Assembly: GCF_004564355.1 (NCBI RefSeq) | Contig: NZ_CP038266.1 | Span: 248,001-312,000, forward strand | DNA: 64,000 bases | Reading direction: 5' to 3' | DNA from: Microbacterium wangchenii | GTDB lineage: Bacteria; Actinomycetota; Actinomycetes; Actinomycetales; Microbacteriaceae | Part shown: positions 34,790 through 43,409 of the stretch, piece by piece | How positions within the stretch are numbered: the first letter of the stretch is position 1 | How the letters are laid out: every line of letters starts with the position of its first letter | Position numbers and translations under genes: made by a program | Notes under the pieces: generated by a model | What the model was told of the DNA's origin: nothing | Databases searched by the model: none | The model's input: only the letters and a program-made list of their open reading frames with translations

Positions 34790-35464
34790 TCAGTGAGCGT
34801 GCCCGTCCGGCGGCGACGCGTCGGGCACCGAAGCCGCGAAGGCCGCGGCCCCCGACTCCGGAGACGTGAGCACGCGCGGGTCCTCTCCCGCGCCGGTGGC
34901 CATCGAGGCCTGGGCGAGCACGATGACATCGGCATCGCCGGCGGTGACGGCATCCGCGATGAGGCGGTCGTGCCGCTCCTGGTCGCCTGCGCTGCGCGCG
35001 TCGGCGGCGCCGGCGACGACCTCGGCGGCGATGTCGAAGGATCCGCGGCCCGCCGCAGCCGCCTCGACGAGCCGCCGCGTGGGTCCGAGGGTCGCCGACA
35101 GCGTCGCGAGCACGAGGATGGCGCGACCGCCGGCGGCCGCGCGGGTCACCGCCTCCGCGGCCATCGCCGCATCCACGCGCACGACGGGAAGCCCCACCGT
35201 CGCAGCGGCGGCCGCGGCGGCCTCCCCGATGGAGGAGCACGTCACGAGCACCGAGGATGCGCCGGCGTCGCGCAGGCCGGCGAGGTGCCCCCGCAGATCG
35301 CGGGTCACGTCGTCGGTGACGCCGCCGGCCGCGACGGCGCGCGCGAGGAGCGACGGATCTGCGACATGGACGATGTCGAGGTCGCCGCGGCGGGCCGTGA
35401 GCAGCCCGTGGAACACCGGGACGAGAGCCGGAACGGTGTGCAGGACCCCCACTCGCGCGGTCAT
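34790..35464 (-). CDS. Aspartate/glutamate racemase superfamily protein
   Basis: A 224-aa protein of the Asp/Glu/hydantoin racemase superfamily. SSVLVTCSSIGEAAAAAAATVGLPVVRVDAAMA contains the first active-site Cys (VTCSSI). The second Cys position falls in VIVLAQASMA and lacks a cysteine, so classical two-base racemisation is unlikely; a decarboxylase- or isomerase-like role remains possible. It is the third gene of a leftward operon with the aldolase and the FGGY kinase and overlaps the aldolase stop (ATGA). Confidence 0.72.
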   Translation of the reverse strand: MTARVGVLHTVPALVPVFHGLLTARRGDLDIVHVADPSLLARAVAAGGVTDDVTRDLRGHLAGLRDAGASSVLVTCSSIGEAAAAAAATVGLPVVRVDAAMAAEAVTRAAAGGRAILVLATLSATLGPTRRLVEAAAAGRGSFDIAAEVVAGAADARSAGDQERHDRLIADAVTAGDADVIVLAQASMATGAGEDPRVLTSPESGAAAFAASVPDASPPDGHAH

Positions 35465-36327
35465 GCGTCGCTCCACGGCCGGGCCGCCTCGTCGACGACG
35501 TCCGCCAGTCTCCGCAGGCGGTCGAGCGACCGCGTGCGGAGCTCGGTCCGCACGTCGTCGCTGCCGACCACGTCGCTCCACAGCGCTCGGCCGGCGAGGA
35601 ATCCGCTGGCGCCCTCGAGGCACGCGGCCCGCACCGCGTCGGCGAAGCGATCGCGTTCCACCCCCTGCGACAGGACCACCCATGGTCCCCTCATGCAGGC
35701 GTGGAGTGCCGCGCTCGCCGTGCGCTGCGAAACCTCGTCGCCTGCTCCGGCGAGCGGGACCTGGGCCTTGTACAGGTCCGGATGCACCGCGGACAGCTCG
35801 CGCGCGGCCTCCCGGATCGCCGCATCCGGGTCGAACCCCTCCTCGCCCGGCGCGGCGCGCACGACCGGCTCGAGCACCGAGAGCACCCCGTGCTCGCGCG
35901 CCACCTCGACGAAGCGCTCCGCGAGCGCGACACGGGCCTCACGGCGATCGTCGCGGCGCCAGATGACGAGGAGCTTGAGTGCCGAGACGCCGCCGGGGAT
36001 GGTCGCCACCGCTCCCTCGTCCAGCGCCGTGTCCTCCACCGGTCCGCCGTCGGCCTGATCGAGGGCATCGACGGCGAGGATCAGACCCGTCGCCGGGGGA
36101 AGGGCGGCGCGGACCGCGTCGAAGCCGTACTGCGCGTCGGCGAGGAACCCCGAGGCGTACGGCCCGAGGGTTTCGGCGACGGCGACCTTGAAGTCGATCA
36201 GCACGTCGTCGCCGGGCCGGCCGCGCCCCGCGGTGTCGAACATGTGGCGCAGGCTCTCGCGCTGGTCCATGGCCACCATCGCGAAGGCCCCCGAGGGCTG
36301 GGCGATCGCGTCGAGCGTGACGGTCAT
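35461..36327 (-). CDS. Class I aldolase, YihT/LacD-like
   Basis: A 288-aa TIM-barrel aldolase resembling E. coli YihT (sulfofructose-phosphate aldolase): AMVAMDQRESLRHMF, LIDFKVAVAETLGPYASGFL, ALKLLVIWR, VLEPVVR, DLYKAQVPL with the Schiff-base Lys187, PWVVLSQGV and GASGFLAGRALWSDVVG. The resemblance runs along the whole chain. It should split a ketose-1-phosphate into DHAP and an aldehyde. Sulfosugar or tagatose-type substrates are both possible. It overlaps the FGGY kinase stop, which fits a kinase-aldolase pair. Confidence 0.85.
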   Translation of the reverse strand: MTVTLDAIAQPSGAFAMVAMDQRESLRHMFDTAGRGRPGDDVLIDFKVAVAETLGPYASGFLADAQYGFDAVRAALPPATGLILAVDALDQADGGPVEDTALDEGAVATIPGGVSALKLLVIWRRDDRREARVALAERFVEVAREHGVLSVLEPVVRAAPGEEGFDPDAAIREAARELSAVHPDLYKAQVPLAGAGDEVSQRTASAALHACMRGPWVVLSQGVERDRFADAVRAACLEGASGFLAGRALWSDVVGSDDVRTELRTRSLDRLRRLADVVDEAARPWSDA

Positions 36328-37730
36328 GATTCTCCTTCGGAGGCGACGGCGGCGAGGAACCGTCGGTAGGCGTCGGTCAGCCCGGGCGCGCGGGCGGCGG
36401 CGACGGGGCGGCGGGGAAGGGCGAGGGAATCGGATGCCGCGCCCGCGCGCACGGCGGACAGCAGCGCCGCAGCGGCGGCGACGGGTTCGTGGAGCGCGCT
36501 GCGGTGAGTGGTTACACCCGTCGCTGCGACGAGCGGCGCCCACGCCGGTACGCGGTCGGCGAGCGAGCCGAGCACGGTGACGTCGGTCGAGGTGTCTCCG
36601 GCGAGCTCGTCCGCGGTCTCGCGCATCCACCGGGCGTGGGCGACGAGGGACTGCAGCAGCGCCCTGGCGCGATCGGTGGGGCCGGTGCCGGGCTCGAGCA
36701 CCCGCACGCGCGCGCCGGGGTCGGGGCGCGGGCACTGCCTCCCGGCCGGGTAGGGGAGGACGGTGGTCTGCGTGGTCCGCCACTCGTCGGGGCTCAGGTG
36801 ACCGAGTGTTGCGAGCGTATCGTCGCCGGGGTGCTCCGTCTCCCACCACTGCAGCATCGCTCCGCACGCGGGGCTGCCTCCGAGGATCGTGGTGCCGCCG
36901 CCGTCGACGGTGCGCCCCATCGCGAAGCCCGCGGCCACGACGCGTGCGGGCGACGCGACCGCCGTCACCCGCACGATCGCCTCGGCGGTGCCGAGGGAGT
37001 CGGCGACTTCGTCGGGCCGGCGCACGCCCGCGCCCCACGCCCCCACGACGTGGTCGTGACCGGCGACGTACACGGGGATCCCCGGTCCCAGACCGAACCG
37101 GCGCGCGTGCGGCGACGTCGTCGCGACCGCGTCGCCGGGAGGGCGGATCTCGGGCAGCGTCTGCTCCTCGATGCCGAGCCAGGCCAGGACCGCGGCATCC
37201 CACGCCTCGCCGATCGCGCCCGCCATCATCGTGCGGGTGGCGAGGGTGTGGTCGGTCGCGCGGACGCCGGTGAGCGCGTGGGCGACCAGGTCGGCGACGC
37301 CGCCCCAGTATCGCGTGGCCGCGAACACCGCGGGGCTGTCCTGGCGGAGCGCCGTGAGGGCGACGACGGCGGGCTTGCCGGTGGCCGGCACGCCGGTGGT
37401 CGCGGCCAGGTCGGGATGCTCCGCCCACACGCTCTCCGAATGCCGTGGCTGCACCGGACGATCCCAGCGCAGCAGCGGCGTGAGGGCGTGGCCGTGCGCA
37501 TCCAGCGGGGCACCGCTCTCCGCCATCGAGGCGATCCCGACGGCGGAGACGGGGGTGCGCGCGGAATTGACGCACTGCCGCGTGACGGCGGCGAGGGTGT
37601 CGAGGAGCCCCTCCACGGTCGCCGGTGTCGCTGCGCGGGCGACGCGGCGCACGGCGACCGCATCGGTCAGCTCGACCAGCGATGCCTTCACGGTCGAGCT
37701 GCCCACGTCCAATCCGACCGCGAGTGTCAC
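36324..37730 (-). CDS. FGGY-family carbohydrate kinase
   Basis: A 468-aa sugar kinase with the N-terminal phosphate loop VGLDVGSSTVKASLVE, GIASMAESGAPLD, LRWDRPVQPRH, GHDHVVGAWGAGV and DSLGTAEAIVRV. It would phosphorylate a ketose or polyol that the co-transcribed aldolase then cleaves. GTG at 37730 is chosen because the upstream extension (to 37814) has no family similarity and runs through the divergent promoter region. It leads the operon kinase-aldolase-racemase-like. Confidence 0.85.
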   Translation of the reverse strand: MTLAVGLDVGSSTVKASLVELTDAVAVRRVARAATPATVEGLLDTLAAVTRQCVNSARTPVSAVGIASMAESGAPLDAHGHALTPLLRWDRPVQPRHSESVWAEHPDLAATTGVPATGKPAVVALTALRQDSPAVFAATRYWGGVADLVAHALTGVRATDHTLATRTMMAGAIGEAWDAAVLAWLGIEEQTLPEIRPPGDAVATTSPHARRFGLGPGIPVYVAGHDHVVGAWGAGVRRPDEVADSLGTAEAIVRVTAVASPARVVAAGFAMGRTVDGGGTTILGGSPACGAMLQWWETEHPGDDTLATLGHLSPDEWRTTQTTVLPYPAGRQCPRPDPGARVRVLEPGTGPTDRARALLQSLVAHARWMRETADELAGDTSTDVTVLGSLADRVPAWAPLVAATGVTTHRSALHEPVAAAAALLSAVRAGAASDSLALPRRPVAAARAPGLTDAYRRFLAAVASEGES

Positions 37731-37748
37731 CGCGCCAGTGTGTGACGA

Positions 37749-37777
37749 ATCGGACAGATTTGGCAAGCATGTCCGAT
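37749..37777. promoter_or_regulatory. Candidate DeoR operator between divergent operons
   Basis: ATCGGACA at 37749-37756 and TGTCCGAT at 37770-37777 form a perfect 8-bp inverted repeat spaced by 13 bases, in the 73-bp gap between the FGGY kinase and DeoR genes. A further ATCGACA follows at 37779-37785. Confidence 0.55.
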
Positions 37778-37803
37778 AATCGACATCGACGAGAGGAGCG
37801 GGG

Positions 37804-38553
37804 ATGCGGTACACCGAGGCGCCCGCGCGCCGCGCGCAGCTGCAGCGCGAAGTCGCCGCCGACGGCTATCTCTCCTCGGCCGACGCGGCCGAGCGGCTCG
37901 GGGTCTCGGAGATGACCGTGCGACGCGACTTCCGGATTCTGGAGGAGCAGGGGGTCGTGAGCCGGGTGGCGGGAGGCGCCAAGCTGCCTGCCGGTCTGCC
38001 TTTCGAGCGGCGCGGCGCGGTCGGCACCGCCGAGAAGCGCGCCATCGCCGAACTCGCCGCGCGCGAGGTCGCCGGCGCCGCCACGGTCGCCATCGACGCC
38101 GGGACCACGACGCAGGCCGTCGCCCCGCTGCTGCGCGATCGGACCATCGTCACGCATTCACTCCCGGTGATCGAGGCGCTGACGCGCATCGGATCGCCGG
38201 GCCTCGTCGTCGCCGGCGGGCACTACCAGCCCGACACGCGATCGTTCGCGGGACCCCTCGCCGAGGAGACGCTGCGCAGCATCCGCTGCGACGTCGCCCT
38301 CCTGTCGGCCACGGCACTCGACGCCGAAGGCCTGTGGGGCACGAACGTGCTGGACGCCGCCATCAAGCGCGTGCTCGCCGCGCAGTCCAGCCGCGTCATC
38401 CTCCTCGCCGACGCGGACAAGCTCGACCGCGCTTCTCCGGTGCGGATCGCGCGACTGCATCTCATCGACGTCCTGATCACCGACCGGCGCGCCGACGCCG
38501 GTTTCCTGGCCGGTCTGGAAGCAGCGGGCATCGACGTGAAGCTGGCCGGATGA
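37804..38553 (+). CDS. DeoR-family transcriptional regulator
   Basis: A 249-aa repressor-type regulator. The N-terminal HTH is RRAQLQREVAADGYLSSADAAERLGVSEMTVRRDFRILEEQGVVSRVAGGA. A DeoRC sensor domain (AIDAGTTTQAVAPLL...VILLADADKLDR) binds phosphorylated sugars in this family. GAGAGGAG precedes the ATG. It overlaps the DUF1537 kinase gene (ATGA) and is divergent from the kinase-aldolase operon, which it probably controls. Confidence 0.9.
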   Translation: MRYTEAPARRAQLQREVAADGYLSSADAAERLGVSEMTVRRDFRILEEQGVVSRVAGGAKLPAGLPFERRGAVGTAEKRAIAELAAREVAGAATVAIDAGTTTQAVAPLLRDRTIVTHSLPVIEALTRIGSPGLVVAGGHYQPDTRSFAGPLAEETLRSIRCDVALLSATALDAEGLWGTNVLDAAIKRVLAAQSSRVILLADADKLDRASPVRIARLHLIDVLITDRRADAGFLAGLEAAGIDVKLAG

Positions 38554-39797
38554 GCCTGCAGCTGGGGGTCGTCGCGGACGACCTCACCGGCGCGTGCGAT
38601 GTCGCCGCCGGCGTGCATGCCCTGGGCGTCGACGCGGAGGTGCGTCTGGGCGTGCCCGATTCCGGTGCCGCGCCCGAGGCCCGGGTGGTGATCGTGGCGC
38701 TGAAGTCGCGCACCGCGCCGGCCGCCGAAGCGGTGCGCGACAGCGTCGCATCGGCCCGGGTGCTGCGTTCATGGGGTGCCCGCCGGCTCTATCTGAAGTA
38801 CTGCTCGACCTTCGATTCCACCGACGAGGGCAACATCGGCCCCGTCGCGGACGCGCTCCTGGACCTCGCCGGGGAGGACGCGGCCGCGGTGGGCACGCCC
38901 GCGACCCCCGCCGCGGCGCGCACGATGCATCGCGGTCATCTGTTCGTCGGCGATCGGCTGCTGTCGGAATCGTCCCTGGCGCACCATCCGCTCACGCCGA
39001 TGCGCGACGCCGACCTCATCCGCGTCCTCGCGCGTCAGACGCCCCGCCCGGTCGCCGGGATCCCTCTCGAGATCCTGCACGCCGGGCCCGCCGCCGTCGC
39101 CGGACGCATCGCCGAACTGCGGGCGCAAGGCGTCCGCCACGTCCTGCTCGACGCGGTCGAGGACGGCGATCTGGATGCTGCGGCAGCGGCCGCCGCCGGT
39201 GCGCCGGATCTCATCCTCACGGGTGCGGCGGGGTTCGCCGCCGCCCTCGCGCGCTCCCTCGGCGGGGCCGCGGCCCCCTCCGTGGAGCCGCCGCCGGACG
39301 GTGCGCGGCTGATCCTGTCCGGAAGCGGCTCCGAGCGCACACGGGCGCAGGTGTCGGCGTACCGCGGGCCGTCGCATCCGATCGACGTCTCTGCACTCGT
39401 GGCGGAGCCGACCGCCGTGGTCGCCGAGGTGATGCGATTCGTCGGCCGCGCCGCCGGTACGCCGCTCGTGACCGCGACGGCCGAACCCGAAGAGGTCGCA
39501 CGGCTGCAGGCACGGTGGGGTCGAGACCGGACCGCGGCGCTCGTGGAGGACGCCCTCGCGCGCGTCGCCGTCGCCGCCGTGGAAGAGTGCGGCGTGCGGC
39601 GGGTCCTCGTGGCCGGCGGCGAGACCTCCGGCGCCGTCGCCGCCGCCCTGGGTGCGACCGTCCTGCGCGTGCGTCGTATCGCTGCGCCGGGGGTCGCGTG
39701 GACGACCGCGACGGACCCATCCGGCCGGGTGCTGGACCTGTGCTTCAAGTCGGGCAATTTCGGCGGCACCGACTTCTTCGACCGCGCCTGGGACTGA
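38550..39797 (+). CDS. Four-carbon acid sugar kinase family protein (DUF1537, OtnK-like)
   Basis: A 415-aa kinase. The N-terminal domain has LGVVADDLTGACDVAAGV and KYCSTFDSTDEGNIGPVADALL; the nucleotide-binding C-terminal domain has VLVAGGETSGAVAAALGA and FKSGNFGGTDFF, the family signatures. Characterised members phosphorylate D-erythronate, D-threonate or 3-oxo-tetronates. Here it is coupled to DeoR and sits across from the FGGY kinase and aldolase, so it may act on a C4 or C3 acid from the same pathway (inference). Confidence 0.87.
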   Translation: MSLQLGVVADDLTGACDVAAGVHALGVDAEVRLGVPDSGAAPEARVVIVALKSRTAPAAEAVRDSVASARVLRSWGARRLYLKYCSTFDSTDEGNIGPVADALLDLAGEDAAAVGTPATPAAARTMHRGHLFVGDRLLSESSLAHHPLTPMRDADLIRVLARQTPRPVAGIPLEILHAGPAAVAGRIAELRAQGVRHVLLDAVEDGDLDAAAAAAAGAPDLILTGAAGFAAALARSLGGAAAPSVEPPPDGARLILSGSGSERTRAQVSAYRGPSHPIDVSALVAEPTAVVAEVMRFVGRAAGTPLVTATAEPEEVARLQARWGRDRTAALVEDALARVAVAAVEECGVRRVLVAGGETSGAVAAALGATVLRVRRIAAPGVAWTTATDPSGRVLDLCFKSGNFGGTDFFDRAWD

Positions 39798-39897
39798 TCC
39801 CACCCGGAGACCGGCGGGAGGTGGCACACGCGCCAGTGCTCTGGGAACCCCGTTGCGGTAGAAGCACCCGTGGACGTAAAGTCCAGCAAATGTCGTA

Positions 39898-39915
39898 GGT
39901 GGTAACGATGCCACA
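39898..39915. promoter_or_regulatory. LacI-type operator D
   Basis: GGTGGTAACGATGCCACA shares 16 of 18 bases with operator A. It lies 25 bases upstream of the leader ORF and about 60 bases upstream of the first ABC permease gene. Confidence 0.75.
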
Positions 39916-39939
39916 TACGGACGCAAGCACCGGAGGTAC

Positions 39940-39981
39940 ATGATGCGCAGGTACGTCCTACGCCCGGCGGCTCGGCGATGA
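39940..39981 (+). CDS. Leader peptide ORF (13 aa) coupled to the ABC permease
   Basis: Reads MMRRYVLRPAARR and stops with TGA at 39979-39981, which overlaps the permease ATG at 39978 (ATGA). A strong GGAGG at 39932-39936 lies at proper distance before its ATG, whereas the permease ATG has no clear ribosome binding site. The simplest reading is that ribosomes load here and re-initiate on the permease. It is very Arg-rich, but no attenuator structure was recognised. Confidence 0.5.
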   Translation: MMRRYVLRPAARR

Positions 39982-40967
39982 GCGCCGCCACCGGCTCCAC
40001 GGAAGCGATCACGACTCGAGACGACGGCAGCCGCACGCCGCGGCGCGGACGCAAGCCCCGCCGGGTGAAGGAGCACTACAACAAGCGGGAGGCGCTCGCG
40101 GGCTACCTCTTCATCTCGCCGTGGATCATCGGCTTCCTGGTCTTCACCGCCGGCGCCATGGTCTACAGCCTCTACATCTCCTTCAGCGCGTACAACCTGG
40201 CCACCAACACCGCCCGGCCGATCGGATTCGACAACTATGCCCGCCTCTTCGAGGATCCGCGGGTGGGGGTCGCGCTGGCCAACACGCTGTTCTTCGCCGT
40301 GATGGCGGTGCCGCTGGAGATCGTCTTCGCTCTGGTTCTGGCGCTGCTGCTGAACCGCACCAACAAGGGCGCCGGTTTCTTCCGCACGGTGTACTACCTG
40401 CCGAAGATGACCCCCGCCGTCGCCACCGGCGCCATCTTCTTCCTCCTCCTCAACGGCAACACCGGCGCGATCAACCAGGGGCTGCGCGCGATCGGCATCG
40501 AAGGTCCGCAGTGGCTCGTGGATCCGGCGTGGGTCAAGCCGAGCATCGTGATCATGACCCTGTGGACCGTCAGCGGCACGATGGTCATCTTCCTGGCCGC
40601 ACTGAAGAACGTGCCCGTGGAGCTGTACGAGGTGGCGTCGATCGACGGAGCGGGGCCCATCCGCAAGTTCTTCTCCATCACGCTGCCGATGATCTCCGGT
40701 GCGATGTTCTTCAACGTCATCGTCCTCTCGATCGCGGCGTTCCAGGTGTTCGACCAGGCCTACATCCTGTTCTGGCGAGATCAGAGCAACTCCTCACCGG
40801 AGGCGTCCCTCTTCTACGCGATCTATCTGTTCCAACAGGCGTTCCGTCAGTTCAACTTCGGCTTCGCCGCCGCGATGGCGTGGCTGCTGTTCGTCATCAT
40901 CATGGTGATCACGGTCATCCAGGTGAAGTTCGGCAATCGCTTCGTCTACTACGAAGGAGACCGCTGA
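39978..40967 (+). CDS. ABC sugar transporter permease 1 (MalF-like)
   Basis: A 329-aa inner-membrane permease of the carbohydrate uptake 1 family. A basic, disordered N-terminus (about 40 residues) precedes six transmembrane helices. ALLLNRTNKGAGFFRTVYYLPKMTPAVA and the EAA loop YEVASIDGAGPIRKFFSITLPMI (contact with the ATPase) are clear. It begins the transporter operon and is probably coupled to the 13-aa leader ORF. No ATPase gene is nearby; a shared MsmK/UgpC-type ATPase elsewhere is expected. Confidence 0.93.
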   Translation: MSAATGSTEAITTRDDGSRTPRRGRKPRRVKEHYNKREALAGYLFISPWIIGFLVFTAGAMVYSLYISFSAYNLATNTARPIGFDNYARLFEDPRVGVALANTLFFAVMAVPLEIVFALVLALLLNRTNKGAGFFRTVYYLPKMTPAVATGAIFFLLLNGNTGAINQGLRAIGIEGPQWLVDPAWVKPSIVIMTLWTVSGTMVIFLAALKNVPVELYEVASIDGAGPIRKFFSITLPMISGAMFFNVIVLSIAAFQVFDQAYILFWRDQSNSSPEASLFYAIYLFQQAFRQFNFGFAAAMAWLLFVIIMVITVIQVKFGNRFVYYEGDR

Positions 40968-41914
40968 TGTCGCTCACCCAGGAAACGCCCGGTGCCCCGG
41001 CCACCATGCCGGCGGCATCCATCGTCCCTCCAGCGACGTCGGCCGCCCGAGGCCGGAGAGGCCGCAGAGGCCCGAAGTCGCTCATCGGCAGGGTCGTCCT
41101 GTGGATCCTCCTGCTCGGCTTCTCCCTGCTGTTCATGTACCCGTTCGCGTGGCTGCTGGCGGCGAGCTTCAAGCCGCGCGGTGAGGTCTTCGACAACAGG
41201 CTGATCCCCAAGACCTTCATGCCCGAGAACTACGTGGAGGTCTGGAATCAGCTGCCGCTGCTGAGCTGGATGTTCAACAGCATCGCGATCGCGCTGCTGG
41301 CGGCGACGGCGGTCGCGGTGTCGAGTTCGATCGTCGCGTTCGGGTTCGCCTACTTCCGCTTCCCCGGCCGCGGCCTCCTGTTCGGCCTCGTGCTGGCGAC
41401 GATGATGCTGCCCGGTGCCGTGACCATGATCCCGATCTACCTCATCTGGAAGGAGACCGGGCTGCTGGGGACGTGGGTGCCGCTATGGGGCATGAACCTC
41501 TTCGGCTCCGCCTTCTACATCTTCTTGCAACGGCAGTTCTTCCTCGGCCTGCCCAAGGAGCTGTTCGAGGCGGCGCGGCTGGATGGCGCGAGCTACTGGG
41601 GCCTGTTCTGGCGGATCGCGATGCCGCTGTCGGTCCCGTCGTTCATCATCGTCTTCCTGTTCGAGTTCCAGGCCAGCTGGAACAACCTCCAGGCGTCGCT
41701 GATCTACCTCAACGCCGGCACGGTGGACGAGTTCACCGCGCCCCTCGGGATCGCGTACGCGATGACCAAGTACAGCCCCACCGCCGGCGGCCAAGGCGAC
41801 TACCAGTACGTCATGCTCGCCTCGCTCGTGGTGACCCTCCCGATGCTGATCCTCTTCGCGTTCGGCCAGCGCTACTTCATCGAGGGCGTCGCGACCCAGG
41901 GGCGCAAGGGGTGA
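40967..41914 (+). CDS. ABC sugar transporter permease 2 (MalG-like)
   Basis: A 315-aa permease partner with six transmembrane helices and the EAA loop FEAARLDGASYWGLFWRIAMPLSVPS. The N-terminal 45 residues are disordered and basic (ARGRRGRRGPKS). NSIAIALLAATAVAVSSSIVAFGFAYFRFPGRG is the usual MalG-type entry. ATG overlaps the permease 1 stop (TGATG). Together with permease 1 and the binding protein it imports an oligosaccharide or glycoside. Confidence 0.93.
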   Translation: MSLTQETPGAPATMPAASIVPPATSAARGRRGRRGPKSLIGRVVLWILLLGFSLLFMYPFAWLLAASFKPRGEVFDNRLIPKTFMPENYVEVWNQLPLLSWMFNSIAIALLAATAVAVSSSIVAFGFAYFRFPGRGLLFGLVLATMMLPGAVTMIPIYLIWKETGLLGTWVPLWGMNLFGSAFYIFLQRQFFLGLPKELFEAARLDGASYWGLFWRIAMPLSVPSFIIVFLFEFQASWNNLQASLIYLNAGTVDEFTAPLGIAYAMTKYSPTAGGQGDYQYVMLASLVVTLPMLILFAFGQRYFIEGVATQGRKG

Positions 41915-41967
41915 CGCCGCGCGGGCACACCCCGACCTCCAGCTCATCAACCAGTGAACACGCGGTA

Positions 41968-42003
41968 CCACCACCGTCGCCCAACGGCGCGACGAGGTGG
42001 TGG
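41968..42003 (+). promoter_or_regulatory. Intercistronic hairpin before the binding-protein gene
   Basis: CCACCACC-GTCGC (41968-41980) pairs with GCGAC-GA-GGTGGTGG (41989-42003), 13 base pairs with a two-base bulge and an eight-base loop, 21 bases before the binding-protein ATG. It may stabilise the 3' segment so the binding protein is made in excess over the permeases (inference). Confidence 0.5.
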
Positions 42004-42024
42004 CCCCGACCGAAAGGGAAAGAG

Positions 42025-43389
42025 ATGCGCAAGCGCATTACAGGAATCGCCGCGGTGGTCGCGGCATCCGCTGTCGTCCTCACCGGCTGCGGCGGCGGAG
42101 GCGGCGGGGATGCGGCCGCCGACGTCGACTTCACCGCCGAGCCCACCGGCACGCTGTCGGCGTGGGGCTTCGAGAACGCCGACGACGTCGGCACCTCCCG
42201 CATGGACCATGCCGCGGAGGAGCTGAGCGAGGTCGAGGTGGACCTCGACGCCACCGCCTTCGACGCGCAGAAGTTCACCACCCGGCTCGCCAGCGGGGAT
42301 GTCCCCGACGTCGTGCAGATGGACCGCCGCTACGTCACGACGTACGCCGCGCAGGACCTCGTGATGCCACTGGACGAGTGCTTCGAGGCCCACGACGTCT
42401 CGCCTGACGAGCAGTGGTACCCCTTCGTCGTGGACGACGTGACGTACGAGGACGCGGTCTGGGCTGTACCGCAGTTCTACCAGCCGCCGGCGATCATGGT
42501 GAACAAGACGGTGCTCAACGAGGCCGGCGTGAGCGTCGAGGAGATCGACACGTCGAACCCCGACGCGCTGATCGGGGCGATCGAGAAGATGTACCAGGCG
42601 TCCGGCGGCGTGCCGACCCGACTCGGCCTCGACCCCCAGACGACGGGTCAGTCGGGTCTGTGGATCCTCGGCATGGGCGGGCAGCTCATCGACGAGGAGG
42701 GCGCCCCGACGCTGGATGACCCCAGCAACGTCGCCGGCATCGAGCTGCTCCAGCAGATCGCCGACGCGCAGGGCGGGTACGCATCGGTCAAGAGCTTCAC
42801 CGACTCGTTCGACACGTTCGGTGAGAACAACCAGTTCGTGGCCAACCAGGTCGGCGCGCAGGTGAACGCCCAGTGGTACCCGAACGTCCTGTCCACCTAC
42901 GTCGACCAGATCGACGTCGAGGCGGTTCCGTTCCGCGACTCCGAGGGCGAGCCCTTCTCGGTCGCCTCCGGCACGGCGTTCGTGATCCCCGCCGGTGCGG
43001 AGAACCCCGCGGCAGCGTGCGCGTGGATGATCAATCTGACCTCGGACGACGCATGGATGGCGGCCGGTGAGGCGCGCGGCGCGACGCGTGCGGCGGACGG
43101 TGGCATCAACACCGGACTGTTCACCGGATCGCCCGCCGCCGACGAGGCGATCCGCGAGGAGTGGGTCGCGGAGAGCGGCAACGCCGGCTTCGACCAGGTG
43201 ATCTCCACGTACTACGACGTCGTCGAGTACGGCGAGTCGTTCGGATCTTCCCCCGCCGGGCAGGAGATCCAGAACGAGTTGAACAACGCCATCACCGCCG
43301 CGCTCCTCGGTGACAAGACGATCGAAGAAGCCCTCGGCGACGCGCAGGAAGCCGCGATGCGGGCATACGACAACGTGACCGCGGGCTGA
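42025..43389 (+). CDS. ABC transporter sugar-binding lipoprotein
   Basis: A 454-aa extracellular solute-binding protein, family 1. The signal peptide MRKRITGIAAVVAASAVVLTGC ends in a lipobox with Cys22. The mature domain has LSAWGFENADDV, DVPDVVQMDRRYV and the family motif ASGTAFVIPAGAENPAAACAWMINLTS. It follows two permease genes rather than preceding them, the reverse of the common order. A purine-rich GAAAGGGAAAGAG ribosome binding site precedes the ATG. It gives the importer its specificity. Confidence 0.93.
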   Translation: MRKRITGIAAVVAASAVVLTGCGGGGGGDAAADVDFTAEPTGTLSAWGFENADDVGTSRMDHAAEELSEVEVDLDATAFDAQKFTTRLASGDVPDVVQMDRRYVTTYAAQDLVMPLDECFEAHDVSPDEQWYPFVVDDVTYEDAVWAVPQFYQPPAIMVNKTVLNEAGVSVEEIDTSNPDALIGAIEKMYQASGGVPTRLGLDPQTTGQSGLWILGMGGQLIDEEGAPTLDDPSNVAGIELLQQIADAQGGYASVKSFTDSFDTFGENNQFVANQVGAQVNAQWYPNVLSTYVDQIDVEAVPFRDSEGEPFSVASGTAFVIPAGAENPAAACAWMINLTSDDAWMAAGEARGATRAADGGINTGLFTGSPAADEAIREEWVAESGNAGFDQVISTYYDVVEYGESFGSSPAGQEIQNELNNAITAALLGDKTIEEALGDAQEAAMRAYDNVTAG

Positions 43390-43409
43390 CGCCCCACCGG
43401 TCGCTGGAG

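Noticed and set aside
34790..39797. Calling the aldolase-kinase cluster a sulfoquinovose (sulfo-EMP) operon
   Set aside because: No sulfoquinovosidase, isomerase or sulfolactaldehyde reductase was found, so the YihT likeness alone does not support the known pathway.
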